A DNA stretch of 64,000 nucleotides from Streptosporangium becharense (GTDB taxonomy: Bacteria; Actinomycetota; Actinomycetes; Streptosporangiales; Streptosporangiaceae): contig NZ_JACHMP010000001.1 in the NCBI RefSeq assembly GCF_014204985.1, positions 7,502,001 to 7,566,000 on the forward strand, given 5' to 3'. The notes under the pieces were generated by a model. That model ran no database searches. It was not told the DNA's origin and saw only the letters and a list, made by a program, of their open reading frames with translations. Positions 9,111 through 18,286 of this stretch are shown one piece after another. How positions within the stretch are numbered: the stretch's first letter is position 1; every line of letters begins with the position of its first letter. A program made the translations under genes and the position numbers.

Positions 9111-10706
9111 GTGATCGCCCGCCCGCGTGCCAGCCTACGGCGGATCCTGGAAGACCTGGGCAGCACCGTCCTGGACGTGGCCGCCTCCCCGGGGGAGCTC
9201 GACGCCGAGGTCACCGGCGTGCACATCTACGACCCCCTCGACGAGCTGCTGGTCCCGGAGGGGGGCATCCTGCTCGCCGTCGGGGTCGACTCCGCCGAGC
9301 GGATCTGCGCTCTGCTCGACGCGGCGGGCTCGGCCGCGGGCGTCGTCGTCAAGCAGCCGGTGGACGTCGACGACGCCGTCCGGGAGAAGGTCCGGCGGAC
9401 CGGGGTGGCGGTGCTGGGCCTCACCCGCGCCGCCTCGTGGGCACAGGTCGCCGCGCTGTTGCGCTCGCTGCTGGCCGAAGGCGACCTGGCCGCGCCGGAC
9501 GACACCGCGCCGGACGACCTGTTCTCGCTGGCCAACGCCGTGCGCGCGCTGCTGGACGCCCCGATCACCATCGAGGACCGGTCGTCGCGGGTGCTGGCCT
9601 ACTCCACCGGGCAGGAGGAGGCCGACCCCAGCAGGGTGGAGACCGTGCTCGGCCGCCAGGTGCCGGAACGGTACCTGCGGATGCTGGAGGAACGCGGGTT
9701 CTTCCGGCAGCTCTACCAGAGCCGCGAACCGGTCTACATCGCGCTGGGCGACGACGGCATCAACCGGGAGGCGATCGCCGTCCGTTCCGGGGACGAGATC
9801 CTCGGCTCCATCTGGGTCGCCGTGCGGGAGCCGCTGAGCGACCAGCGCCGGCACGCCCTCACCGAAGCCGCCAAGATCGTCGCATTGCAGCTGCTCCGCC
9901 AGCGCGCTGGTGCCGACACCGGGCGGCGGCTCCGCGCCGACCTGCTCTCCACCGTGCTGGCGGGCGGCAAGGACGCGGCCGAGGCGGCGGGACGGCTCGG
10001 CGTCACCGGTGAGCGGGTGTGCGTGCTCGCGGCGCAGCTCACCGGCGGCACCGGCGGATCCCACGCCGACGCCGCACAACGGGAGGGCGACAGGCAGCGC
10101 TTCTGCGACGCGCTCGCCCTGCACATCGGCGCCATCCACCCCAAGGCCGCCGCCGCGCTGGTCGGCTCGGTCGCCTACGCGGTGCTGCCCCTGCACACCG
10201 CCGGTGGGGACGAGGAGGCGCGGGCCGTACGGGTCGCCGAGAGCTTCCTCACCCGGGTCGGCCCCCGGCACGTCGCCAACATCGGGGTGGGACGCCTGGC
10301 GGCCGATCTGACCGAGGTGGCGAGGTCCCGGGCCGACGCCGACCGGGCGCTGCGGGTGTTGCGTGCCCGCGAGGCGTCCGGAGCGGTGGCCGGCTACACC
10401 GACGTGCACTTCGAGGCGCTGCTGCTGCAGCTCGCGGACCAGGTCAAGGCGGAGGAGCAGACGCCCACCGGGCCCTACCAGCGGCTCATGGCCCACGACG
10501 CCGAGCACGGCAGCGAACTGGTCGCGACCCTCCGCGCCTACCTGGACGCCTTCGGCGACGTCAACGCCGCCTCCGCCCGGGTGCACGTGCACGCCAACAC
10601 CTTCCGCTACCGCCTGAGGCGGCTCACCGAGATCAGCGGCCTCGACCTGAACGACCCCGACGCGCGGCTCTCCGTGATGCTCCAGATGCGGATCTTCGGT
10701 CGCTAG
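9111..10706 (+). CDS. PucR-family transcriptional regulator
   Basis: The 531-residue protein has an N-terminal PucR domain (about 10-130, with DPLDELLVPEGGILLAVGVD) and a central GGDEF-like/CdaR-type region. It ends in the PucR C-terminal helix-turn-helix (LRAYLDAFGDVNAASARVHV then FRYRLRRLTEISGLDLNDPD). PucR proteins control purine, proline, GABA and other nitrogen-source catabolic genes. It lies 95 bp upstream of, and co-oriented with, a dipeptide ABC transporter, so it probably regulates that transporter and perhaps the convergent peptidase set. GTG 9111 is the only plausible start; the ATG at 9100 is out of frame and closes after four codons. Confidence 0.88.
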   Translation: MIARPRASLRRILEDLGSTVLDVAASPGELDAEVTGVHIYDPLDELLVPEGGILLAVGVDSAERICALLDAAGSAAGVVVKQPVDVDDAVREKVRRTGVAVLGLTRAASWAQVAALLRSLLAEGDLAAPDDTAPDDLFSLANAVRALLDAPITIEDRSSRVLAYSTGQEEADPSRVETVLGRQVPERYLRMLEERGFFRQLYQSREPVYIALGDDGINREAIAVRSGDEILGSIWVAVREPLSDQRRHALTEAAKIVALQLLRQRAGADTGRRLRADLLSTVLAGGKDAAEAAGRLGVTGERVCVLAAQLTGGTGGSHADAAQREGDRQRFCDALALHIGAIHPKAAAALVGSVAYAVLPLHTAGGDEEARAVRVAESFLTRVGPRHVANIGVGRLAADLTEVARSRADADRALRVLRAREASGAVAGYTDVHFEALLLQLADQVKAEEQTPTGPYQRLMAHDAEHGSELVATLRAYLDAFGDVNAASARVHVHANTFRYRLRRLTEISGLDLNDPDARLSVMLQMRIFGR

Positions 10707-10801
10707 CACGACGGAACGCGAGCTTTTCGTCACGGAGAACGAAGAAGCGACCGCCGGTGAGGGGCGAATGTGGGACACCACCCCCACCTCCTGGAGCTCC
10801 G

Positions 10802-12388
10802 ATGAAACACACAGGATCGGCGGCCGTGCTCGGCGCCCTCAGCCTGCTCGCGACCGCGTGCGGCGGTGCCGCCGAGTCCCCGTCGGGCGGATCCGCCGCC
10901 GGGGGCACCTTCACCTACGCGCTCCGCGCCGACCCCGGCGTGCTCGACCCCGCCATGGGTGCCCTCTCGGTCACCAACACGGTGCTCTCGCTGGCGTACG
11001 ACACGCTGACCAACGTCGGTCCCGACGGGAAGATCATCCCCGGGCTGGCCGAGAAGTGGGACGTCAAACCCGACTCGGTGACCTTCACCCTCCGCAAGGA
11101 CGTCACCTGCTCCGACGGCTCCAAGCTCACCCCGGCCGACGTGGCCGCCAACATCGACCACATCACCGACCCGGCCGCCAAGTCGCCGATCAACGGCGTG
11201 CTGGTGCCGGCCGGAATGAAGGCCGAGGCGGACGACGCCGCCGGGACGGTGACGCTCTCCACCCCCAAGCCCTTCAGCTTCATCCTGGAGAGCACGCCGA
11301 TCATCTTCATCGTCTGCGGCAAGGGGCTCAAGGACCGCTCGGCGCTGGCCCGCGGCACCTCGGGCTCCGGCCCCTACACGCTCACCGAGGCGGTTCCCGG
11401 CGACCACTACACCTTCCGGGTCCGCGAGGACTACGCCTGGGGGCCGGGCGGCGCCACCACGAAGGCACCGGGCCAGCCCGCCACGGTCGTGCTGAAGGTC
11501 GTGCCGAACGAGCAGACCGCCGCCAACCTGCTGGTCTCCGGCGACCTCAACGGCGCGATGGTCCAGGGCAGCGATCGTGCCCGGCTGGAGGCCATGCCGG
11601 GTATCGGCAAGTCGATCCAGTCCGCGGGCAACGGGCAGTTCTTCTACCACCAGGGCGATGACCGCCCCGCCAAGGACCCGGCGGTGCGCAAGGCGCTCAC
11701 CCAGGCGATCAACCTGACCGAGCTCGCCGGGATCGCCTCCGGCGGCACCGGCCGGCCGGCCACCGGGCTGGTGCTGGAGCCGCGGCCGTGCCGGGGCGAC
11801 ACGGTCACCGGTCACCTCCCGGCGTTCGACCCGGCCGCGGCGGCGGCCGCGCTGGACGCCGCCGGCTGGAAGGCCGGCGCGGACGGCGTCCGTGCCAAGG
11901 ACGGGCGGAAGCTGACGCTGCGCCTGCTCTACGGCACCACCAGAGGCGCGGGCGTGCAGGCGGCGGCCGAGTACCTGGCCGCGGCGTGGAAGAAGGCGGG
12001 GGCCGACGTCACCCTGAACGGCGTCATCGACACCAAGCTGTCGGAATCGCTCGCCACCGCCCAGGACTGGGACGTCGCCTGGCTGCCGATCGGCGTCACA
12101 CTCCCCACGCAGCTCGTCGCGTTCCTGTCCGGCCCGGCCGCGCCGAAGGGCAGCAACTTCGCCCACCTGACCAACACCCGCTATGAAGAACTGGTGACCG
12201 AGGCGGTGACCAAGCCCGGCGCGGACGGCTGCAAGCTCTGGCTGGAGGCGGAATCGGCGCTGTTCGAGAACGCCGACCTGGTCCCGGTGGTGGAGAACAC
12301 CACGCTGGTCGCCTCCAGGAACGCGACGTTCCAGATGCAGGCGGAGCTGTTCTCCCCGACCTCCTTCCGGATGACCGAGGCGGGCTGA
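10802..12388 (+). CDS. Peptide ABC transporter substrate-binding lipoprotein
   Basis: ATG 10802 has GGAG 5 bases upstream and begins a lipoprotein signal peptide, with lipobox LLATAC and Cys20 as the lipidated residue. The 528-residue protein is a family 5 (cluster C) binding protein: YDTLTNVGPDGKIIPGLAEK, then FTLRKDVTCSDGSKLTPADV, and a C-terminal lobe with DWDVAWLPIGV. It would capture di- or oligopeptides outside the membrane and deliver them to the following permeases. The frame runs open upstream to 10019 but that part overlaps the PucR gene and is not coding. It is first gene of a four-gene operon with no gaps. Confidence 0.92.
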   Translation: MKHTGSAAVLGALSLLATACGGAAESPSGGSAAGGTFTYALRADPGVLDPAMGALSVTNTVLSLAYDTLTNVGPDGKIIPGLAEKWDVKPDSVTFTLRKDVTCSDGSKLTPADVAANIDHITDPAAKSPINGVLVPAGMKAEADDAAGTVTLSTPKPFSFILESTPIIFIVCGKGLKDRSALARGTSGSGPYTLTEAVPGDHYTFRVREDYAWGPGGATTKAPGQPATVVLKVVPNEQTAANLLVSGDLNGAMVQGSDRARLEAMPGIGKSIQSAGNGQFFYHQGDDRPAKDPAVRKALTQAINLTELAGIASGGTGRPATGLVLEPRPCRGDTVTGHLPAFDPAAAAAALDAAGWKAGADGVRAKDGRKLTLRLLYGTTRGAGVQAAAEYLAAAWKKAGADVTLNGVIDTKLSESLATAQDWDVAWLPIGVTLPTQLVAFLSGPAAPKGSNFAHLTNTRYEELVTEAVTKPGADGCKLWLEAESALFENADLVPVVENTTLVASRNATFQMQAELFSPTSFRMTEAG

Positions 12389-13435
12389 GTGGCCGCAACC
12401 CCCCCGCCCGTGCCCCTCCCGGCCGGCGACGGCGCGCTCCCGGACCCGGCGTCCCCGAAGCGGGCCCCGTCCGGCCGGATGGGCGCCGGTCGTGCCCGCG
12501 GCGCGTTCGTGCTGCGGCACCTCCTGCGGTTCGCGCTCTCGCTGGCCGCGCTGCTCGTCGCGTCGTTCGCCATGATCCACCTGATCCCGGGCGACCCGGT
12601 CCGCGCCTCGCTCGGCCCCTCCGCGCCGGCCGAGGTGATCGCCGCCAGGCGCGCGCTGCTCGGGCTGGACCAGCCGATCCCGGCGCAGCTGGCCGCCTAC
12701 GTCCGCGATGTGCTGAGCGGGGAGTTCGGCACGTCGCTGCTCAGCGGGGAACCGGTCGGTGAGATCATCGCCGCCCGGCTGCCCAACACCCTCGCCCTCG
12801 CCCTGCTCGCGACCGTCGTGGCCCTGCTCGTCGCGGTGCCGCTCGGCATGTGGGCGGGGGTCCGCACCGAGAACGGCCGCAACCGGGGCACCGAGGCGGC
12901 CTTCACCTCGGCGACCGGCGCGGCCGTCGCCGTGCCCGAGTTCCTCTACGCGATCGCCCTGGTGACCGTGTTCGCGATCGGGCTCGGCTGGTTCCCGCCC
13001 GCTGGCAGGGGCGGACCCGAGTCGTACGTGCTGCCGGTCCTCGCCCTGGCCGTCGCCCCGGCGGCGATGATCGCCCGGATCTCCCGGGTGGAGACGCTGC
13101 GCGAACTGGGCACCGACTATGTGCGGCTGGCCCGCGCCAAGCGGCTGCCCGCCGCCCGGCTGTACCTGCGGCACGTCCTGCCCAACACGCTCACCGCGAC
13201 CCTCACCCTGGGCGGGCTGCTGCTCACCGGCCTGATCGCCGGGAGCGTGCTGGTCGAGTACGTCTTCGCCTGGCCGGGGCTCGGCCTGCGGATCGTGGAG
13301 TCGATCACCCAGAAGGACTACCCGGTCGCCCAGGGCGTGATCCTCGTCTACGGCGCGATCGTGCTGGCGGTGAACCTCCTCGTCGACGTGCTGCTCGGCG
13401 TGCTCGACCCCACGTCCGCCCTGAAGGAGAGCTGA
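12389..13435 (+). CDS. Dipeptide/oligopeptide ABC transporter permease (DppB-like)
   Basis: The GTG start follows directly after the stop of the binding-protein gene. The first about 45 residues are Pro/Ala-rich and hydrophilic. Then comes a typical DppB start (LLRFALSLAALLVASFAMIH) with the LIPGDPVRA periplasmic motif. Six membrane helices are expected. The EAA loop that contacts the ATPases is visible as DYVRLARAKRLPAARLYLRH. A start at ATG 12479 (MGAGRARGAFVLRHLL) would remove the odd N-terminal tail and fits relatives better, though neither start has a clear ribosome-binding site. The protein is 348 residues as given. Confidence 0.9.
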   Translation: MAATPPPVPLPAGDGALPDPASPKRAPSGRMGAGRARGAFVLRHLLRFALSLAALLVASFAMIHLIPGDPVRASLGPSAPAEVIAARRALLGLDQPIPAQLAAYVRDVLSGEFGTSLLSGEPVGEIIAARLPNTLALALLATVVALLVAVPLGMWAGVRTENGRNRGTEAAFTSATGAAVAVPEFLYAIALVTVFAIGLGWFPPAGRGGPESYVLPVLALAVAPAAMIARISRVETLRELGTDYVRLARAKRLPAARLYLRHVLPNTLTATLTLGGLLLTGLIAGSVLVEYVFAWPGLGLRIVESITQKDYPVAQGVILVYGAIVLAVNLLVDVLLGVLDPTSALKES

Positions 13436-15261
13436 TGCGGCACGCGTTGCGGACCCCCGCCGGGCTGGCCGGGACCGCGCTGGTCACCCTCATGGTGGTG
13501 CTGGCGGTCGCCGGGCCGCCGATCTGGGGCACCGAGGCCGAGCGCATCGACTCCGCGGCCATCCTCCAGGGAGCCTCGGCCGCGCACCCGCTCGGCACCG
13601 ACAACCTGGGCCGGGACATCCTCGCCCGGGTACTGGTCGCCGGCCGGCTCTCCCTCACGCTGGCCCTGCTGGCCACGCTCATCGGCGCCGTCGCCGGGAC
13701 CGTGCTCGGCGCGCTCCCCTCGGTGCTGCCCCGCCGCGCCGGGCGGCTGGTCACCGGCGCGGTGAACGCGTTGGTCGCCTTCCCCGGCCTGCTGCTGGCC
13801 ATGTTCACCGCGGTGGTCGCGGGACTCGGCGCGCGCGGGGCCGTGCTGGGCATCGGCGCGGCGATCGCCCCGGGCTTCGCCCGGCTCACTCAGACGCTCG
13901 CCGCCTCGGTGTCCGCGGCCGACTACGTGTCGGCCGCCCGCATGCTCGGGGTCCCCCGGCGGCTGATCATGACCCGGCACGTCCTGCCCAACATCGCCGA
14001 GCCGCTGATCCTCAACCTGGCCCAGGCGCTGGGCGGCGCGCTGCTCGGGCTGGCCGGCCTCTCCTTCCTCGGCCTGGGGGTGCAGCCGCCCTCGTTCGAC
14101 TGGGGGCGGCTGCTCTTCGACGGTTTCAGCCGCATCTACGCCACCCCGGCCGTCGCGCTGGGACCCGCCGTCGCGGTGGCGCTCGCGGGCATCGGGTTCA
14201 ACCTCCTCGGAGACGCCCTGGCCCGCGCCGCGTCGCGGACCGCCGCACCGATGGGGAAGACCGACCGGCGGGCCGTTCCCGCGTCCCGCGAACTCGGCGA
14301 GCCCGACCCGGAGGCGGTCCTGGAGGTGCGGGACCTCACCGTCGCCTTCCCCGGCGGGGCGACGCCGGTGCGCGGGGTGTCGCTGACCGTCGCCCCCGGC
14401 GAGATCGTCGGCCTGGTCGGGGAGTCGGGCAGCGGCAAGAGCCTGACCGCCTCCGCGATCGGCGGCCTGGTGCCCTACCCGGGGGAGGTGACCGCGGCCC
14501 GGCTGCGGTTGTGCGGCACCGACCTGGACGGGCTGCCGGAGCAGGAGCGGCGCAAGCTGCTCGGCACGTCGCTGGCGATGGTCTTCCAGGACCCGATGGC
14601 CTCGCTCAACCCGGCGCTCAGAATCGGCGGGCAGCTCGCGGAGGTGGCGACCGTGCACCGCGGCGCGAGCCGCGCCGAGGCGCGGACCAGGGCCGTCGAC
14701 CGGCTGGGACACGTGCACATCCCCGAGCCGGAGAGGCGTGCCGGGCAACACCCGCACGAGCTGTCCGGCGGCATGCGGCAGCGCGTGGTGATCGCGATGG
14801 GCCTGATGGGCACGCCACGCCTGATCATCGCCGACGAGCCGACCACCGCCCTCGACGTGACCGTGCAGCGGCAGATCCTGCGTCTGCTGCGCGAGGTGAC
14901 CGACGAGACCGGCGCGGCGACCCTGTTCATCTCCCACGACATCGCCGTGGTCGGCGAGCTGTGCCACCGGGTCGTGGTGATGTACGCGGGCCGGGTGGTC
15001 GAGGAGCTGCCGGTCGGGAAGCTGGCCACCGGCGCCGCGCACCCCTACACCCGCGCGCTGATCGCCTCGCTGCCCGACATGGACACCGACCGGTCCCTTC
15101 CGCTGGCCGGCATCGCCGGCCATCAGCCCTCACCCGCCGAGGTCGGCGCCGGCTGCGCCTTCGCGGACCGCTGCGCGTTGGCCACCGGCCGCTGCGCCGA
15201 GCTGCCGCCCCTCGTCCCGCACGGCACGGGGCACCGCGTCGCCTGCTGGGAGACATCATGA
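13435..15261 (+). CDS. Fused dipeptide ABC transporter permease and ATPase (DppC-DppD)
   Basis: The ATG overlaps the previous TGA by one base and has AAGGAG 5 bases upstream. Residues 1-270 form a DppC-type permease (HPLGTDNLGRDILARVLVAG, with EAA loop DYVSAARMLGVPRRLIMTRH). After a short linker, residues about 295-608 are a complete DppD-type ATPase: Walker A GESGSGKS, signature LSGGMRQRV, Walker B LIIADEP, H-loop FISHD. The C-terminal oligopeptide-transporter Cys region follows (CAFADRCALATGRC). The frame is continuous, so this is a genuine 608-residue fusion of subunits usually encoded separately. The gene overlaps the next one by ATGA. Confidence 0.92.
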   Translation: MRHALRTPAGLAGTALVTLMVVLAVAGPPIWGTEAERIDSAAILQGASAAHPLGTDNLGRDILARVLVAGRLSLTLALLATLIGAVAGTVLGALPSVLPRRAGRLVTGAVNALVAFPGLLLAMFTAVVAGLGARGAVLGIGAAIAPGFARLTQTLAASVSAADYVSAARMLGVPRRLIMTRHVLPNIAEPLILNLAQALGGALLGLAGLSFLGLGVQPPSFDWGRLLFDGFSRIYATPAVALGPAVAVALAGIGFNLLGDALARAASRTAAPMGKTDRRAVPASRELGEPDPEAVLEVRDLTVAFPGGATPVRGVSLTVAPGEIVGLVGESGSGKSLTASAIGGLVPYPGEVTAARLRLCGTDLDGLPEQERRKLLGTSLAMVFQDPMASLNPALRIGGQLAEVATVHRGASRAEARTRAVDRLGHVHIPEPERRAGQHPHELSGGMRQRVVIAMGLMGTPRLIIADEPTTALDVTVQRQILRLLREVTDETGAATLFISHDIAVVGELCHRVVVMYAGRVVEELPVGKLATGAAHPYTRALIASLPDMDTDRSLPLAGIAGHQPSPAEVGAGCAFADRCALATGRCAELPPLVPHGTGHRVACWETS

Positions 15262-15950
15262 TCATCAAGAATCTGACGGTGCGGTTCGGCGCCTTCACCG
15301 CCGTCGACGACGTCACGCTGGAGATCCCGCCCGGGGCGATCGTCGGCCTGGTGGGGGAGTCGGGGTCGGGCAAGTCCACCCTGGCCAGGGCGGTGGCCGG
15401 ACTGGTGCCGTACACCGGTGGGATCACGGGCGGCGACCCGCGGCGGATCCAGATGGTCTTCCAGGACCCCTACGCCTCCCTCGACCCGCGGATGACCGTG
15501 GGGGCGTCGGTGGCCGAGGGGCTCCGCGTGCCCCGCGCCGCCCGCCGGGCGGAGGTGGAGCGGCTGCTGTCGCTGGTGTCGCTGCCCGCCGCGCTGGCGG
15601 GACGCTACCCGCGTGAGCTGTCCGGTGGTCAGCGTCAGCGGGTGGCGATCGCCCGGGCACTGGGTGCGGAACCTCAGCTGCTGGTCGCCGACGAGATCAC
15701 CTCGGCCCTGGACGTCTCCGTCCAGGGGGCGGTGCTCAATCTGATCCGCTCCCTGCGCGCGGACCTCGGGCTGTCGATGCTGTTCATCTCGCACAACCTC
15801 GCCGTGGTCCGGTACGTCTCCGACGTCGTCGCGGTGATGCACCGGGGCAGGCTGGTCGAGACGGGGCCGACGGAGGAGCTGGTGAAGGCACCCCGGGACG
15901 ACTACACCCGCGCTCTGATCGAAGCCGTGCCCCGGCTCGGACGCGGCTGA
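15258..15950 (+). CDS. Dipeptide ABC transporter ATP-binding protein (DppF-like)
   Basis: ATG 15258 overlaps the stop of the fused gene (ATGA). At 230 residues it is short for a DppF because it lacks the C-terminal Cys-rich extension. It keeps Walker A GESGSGKS, signature LSGGQRQRV, Walker B LLVADE and the H-loop FISHN. The residues after the catalytic Glu read EITSALD instead of the usual EPTSALD. It pairs with the ATPase half of the preceding fusion to drive peptide import. It is last gene of the operon and faces the convergent racemase gene across a perfect hairpin. Confidence 0.92.
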   Translation: MIIKNLTVRFGAFTAVDDVTLEIPPGAIVGLVGESGSGKSTLARAVAGLVPYTGGITGGDPRRIQMVFQDPYASLDPRMTVGASVAEGLRVPRAARRAEVERLLSLVSLPAALAGRYPRELSGGQRQRVAIARALGAEPQLLVADEITSALDVSVQGAVLNLIRSLRADLGLSMLFISHNLAVVRYVSDVVAVMHRGRLVETGPTEELVKAPRDDYTRALIEAVPRLGRG

Positions 15951-16015
15951 CGGCCGCCCTCCGCTTTCCCCTCACCGAGGACAGCCGACCGTTGGGCACC
16001 GCTCCGGTGGTCGAG

Positions 16016-16045
16016 TGACAGGCTGTTCCCCGGAACAGCCTGTCA
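16016..16045. terminator. Bidirectional hairpin terminator
   Basis: A perfect inverted repeat, TGACAGGCTGTTCC at 16016-16029 with its complement at 16032-16045, lies between the convergent transporter and racemase genes. The centre CC would open into a small loop. Confidence 0.8.
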
Positions 16046-16137
16046 GGATCAACGCCGAGGTCAGGATCAGCGAGACGAGTGAGGCCCATCCTCCGGCGCA
16101 GAGCGCCGCCGCCAGGGCGAACGGGACCGTGAGGATG

Positions 16138-17238
16138 TCACAGGTCGATCCACTCGGTGGAGACGGTGACCTCGCGCAGCAGGTCGGGCAGCGGGGCGAC
16201 GCCGATGCCGGGCCCGGTGGGGACGTCCAGGTGACCGTCGCGCAGTTCGAAGGGCTCGGTGACGTCGGTGGCGAAGTAGCGGCCGGAGGCGGAGGTGTCA
16301 CCGGGCAGGGTGAAGCCGGGCAAGGCGGCCAGGGCCACGTTGGCGGCGCGGCCGATACCGGTCTCCAGCATGCCGCCGCACCACACCGCCACCCCGTGGG
16401 CCCGGCACAGGTCGTGGATGCGCCGGGCCTCCAGGTAGCCGCCGACGCGGCCGGGCTTGATGTTGACGATCGAGCAGGCGCCCAGCGAGATCGCGGCGGC
16501 GGCGTGCTCGGCCGACTCGATCGACTCGTCCAGGCAGACGGGGGTGGCGATGCGCCGGGCCAGGTGGGAGTGCTGCACCAGGTCGTCGTGGGCCAGGGGC
16601 TGCTCGATGAGCAGCAGGCCGAAGGGGTCGAGGCGGCCCAGGTGGGGGGCGTCGGTGAGGGTGTAGGCGGCGTTGGCGTCGGCCTGCAGCAGCAGATCGG
16701 GGCCGAAGCGCTCGCGCACGGCGCGGACCGGCTCGACGTCCCAGCCGGGCTGGATCTTGAGCTTGATGCGGACGTAGCCCTCGTCGAGGTAACCGGAGAC
16801 CGCGTCGAGGAGCTGGGGGACGGAGTCCATGATGCCGACCGACACACCGGCGGGCACCCGGGTGGCGGCGGCGCCGAGGAAGGAGGCCATGGACTGCCCG
16901 GCGGCGCGGAGCCGCGCGTCGAGCACGGCGGTCTCCAGGGCGGCCTTGGCCATGCGGTGGCCCTTGAACGGGTGCAAGGCGCGGCCGACGGCGTGGACGT
17001 CGGCGTGCCGGGGCAGCGCGGGGATCAGGAAGCGGCGCAGCACGTCGGCGGCGCCGTCGACGTACTCGGGGGAGTAGAGCGGGCCGGACATGGCCACGCA
17101 CTCGCCCCAGCCCTCGGCGTCGGGGGTGACCACGCGTACCAGCAGCACGTCGCGTTCGGTCTCGGTGCCGAAGGAGGTGCGAAACGGCGCGACGAGCGGC
17201 ATCGCGATCCGCCGCAGTTCGATTCCAGTGATCTTCAT
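16138..17238 (-). CDS. N-acylamino acid racemase / o-succinylbenzoate synthase-like enolase-superfamily enzyme
   Basis: The 366-residue protein is a complete muconate-lactonising-subgroup enolase. The acid/base pair is Lys159-x-Lys161 (RIKLKIQ) and Lys261 (NIKPGRVGG). Metal ligands are Asp187 (QADANAAY), Glu212 (LIEQPL) and Asp237 (CLDES). The family contains both menaquinone MenC and N-succinylamino acid racemase (NSAR), which sequence alone separates poorly. No menaquinone gene is near. A COG3375-type acetyl/succinyltransferase, an M20 hydrolase and a dipeptidase lie just upstream on the same strand, which favours NSAR. ATG 17238 was chosen over the open extension to 17340, which has no motif. 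A hairpin at 17481-17498 separates it from the GNAT operon. Confidence 0.85.
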   Translation of the reverse strand: MKITGIELRRIAMPLVAPFRTSFGTETERDVLLVRVVTPDAEGWGECVAMSGPLYSPEYVDGAADVLRRFLIPALPRHADVHAVGRALHPFKGHRMAKAALETAVLDARLRAAGQSMASFLGAAATRVPAGVSVGIMDSVPQLLDAVSGYLDEGYVRIKLKIQPGWDVEPVRAVRERFGPDLLLQADANAAYTLTDAPHLGRLDPFGLLLIEQPLAHDDLVQHSHLARRIATPVCLDESIESAEHAAAAISLGACSIVNIKPGRVGGYLEARRIHDLCRAHGVAVWCGGMLETGIGRAANVALAALPGFTLPGDTSASGRYFATDVTEPFELRDGHLDVPTGPGIGVAPLPDLLREVTVSTEWIDL

Positions 17239-17480
17239 GACGGTGTGCGGCCTCCGCCGCTTCTCCCTCCGGTCACGCCGCCGGTCAGGCGGCTCGTTCC
17301 AACGTCTCGTGCGGCTCGCACCGCGCAGCGGGTCGCGCACCGGGTCGCACGTGGGGCCGCGGGGGCCGCGGGTGGGCGGTGTGCCGGGCCGTGCGGCCCC
17401 GGTCTTTCTCCGGGTTGCGCCTGCGGTCCCTCTCCGGGACGGCGGCCCGCGGCGATCGTACGGCCCCCGCAGGGCCCCGC

Positions 17481-17498
17481 GCCGGCGACTTCGCCGGC
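17481..17498 (-). terminator. Hairpin after the peptidase-GNAT operon
   Basis: GCCGGCGA at 17481-17488 and TCGCCGGC at 17491-17498 pair perfectly, 9 bases downstream of the GNAT stop codon. It would end or attenuate the M19-M20-GNAT transcript before the racemase gene. Confidence 0.6.
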
Positions 17499-17506
17499 CG
17501 GTGAAC

Positions 17507-18286
17507 TCACCGGGCCCGCTCCACGACGTAGTAGTGCCTGTCGTGGAAACCGGTCACCCGGGCCCCCTCCCGCAGGAGGCCGCCCAGCACGTCGCGTACG
17601 GCGTGGCGCCACGACCGGGCCACCTCCGGGTCGGTGCGGCGCAGCGTCTCCACGTCGGCGGGCACGGCGATCAGCACCGTCGCGGTGTCGGTCCGCCCCG
17701 CGACCGGCCGGCCGTCGCACTCGCCCAGCCCGACCGCCGCGCCCGGCGGGACCTCCACCAGGTACGGCTCCCGCCGGGCGGCGGCCAGCACCTGCGGTTC
17801 GGACAGCCGCCAGACGGCGAGCACCCTGTCCGACTCGTCCCCGCTGTTGATCGCGTCGTTCATGACCCCGTAGAAGGACGGCAGGTACTCCTCGGGACGC
17901 GCGCCGAGCTTGGTCAGGTTGAAGTGGGCGTTGCGCCGCACCAGCGGGTCGTAGGTCCAGGTGATCCGCTCCATGCCCCGGGCCAGGGCCCACTCCCGCT
18001 GGTGGAGCTTGAGGGCGAAGCCGATTCCCCGCCCGGCCGCCGCGCCGGTGATGTGGGAGTGCAGCACCCGCTCCGCCGGGGCCCCGAAGAACCCCACCGA
18101 CGCGCCGACCATCCGGCCGTCCAGGTAGGCGCCGGCCACGTAGTTGCCCGCGTGCGACAGCGCCCGCATCATCTCCACCGTGATCGGCGTGTTGGCGGGG
18201 CCGGGGTGCCAGATGCCGTCGAACAGCCGCAGCACGTCCTCGAAGTCCGCGATGGAGTGCAGCTCCCGCAGTACCGGGCCGTTCAT
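17507..18286 (-). CDS. COG3375-type GNAT acyltransferase, candidate D-amino acid N-succinyltransferase
   Basis: The 259-residue protein has a GNAT fold with an acyl-CoA pyrophosphate loop near GAAAGRGIGFALKL. It also has the family-specific phrases LHSHITG, LKLHQREWAL, ITWTYDPL, NAHFNLTKLGA and FYGVMNDAINSGDESDR. These match the COG3375 group, whose Geobacillus member was proposed as the succinyl-CoA:D-amino acid transferase in the NSAR pathway. The start is ATG 18286, overlapping the M20 stop by ATGA, which implies coupled translation. The long open extension beyond it lies in the M20 gene and is a shadow. Acyl donor and acceptor are inferred from context. Confidence 0.82.
   Translation of the reverse strand: MNGPVLRELHSIADFEDVLRLFDGIWHPGPANTPITVEMMRALSHAGNYVAGAYLDGRMVGASVGFFGAPAERVLHSHITGAAAGRGIGFALKLHQREWALARGMERITWTYDPLVRRNAHFNLTKLGARPEEYLPSFYGVMNDAINSGDESDRVLAVWRLSEPQVLAAARREPYLVEVPPGAAVGLGECDGRPVAGRTDTATVLIAVPADVETLRRTDPEVARSWRHAVRDVLGGLLREGARVTGFHDRHYYVVERAR

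Noticed and set aside
10730-13174. An 814-residue minus-strand open frame across the transporter genes
   Set aside because: Antisense shadow of binding-protein and permease genes with full motif support.
15972-16137. A hydrophobic minus-strand stretch (LAAALCAGGWASLVSLILTS) after the racemase gene
   Set aside because: It looks like a membrane segment but has no start codon in frame after the racemase stop, and it runs through the terminator hairpin.
16015-17850. A 611-residue plus-strand frame over the racemase and GNAT genes
   Set aside because: Gly/Val-rich shadow; the minus-strand genes carry complete active sites.
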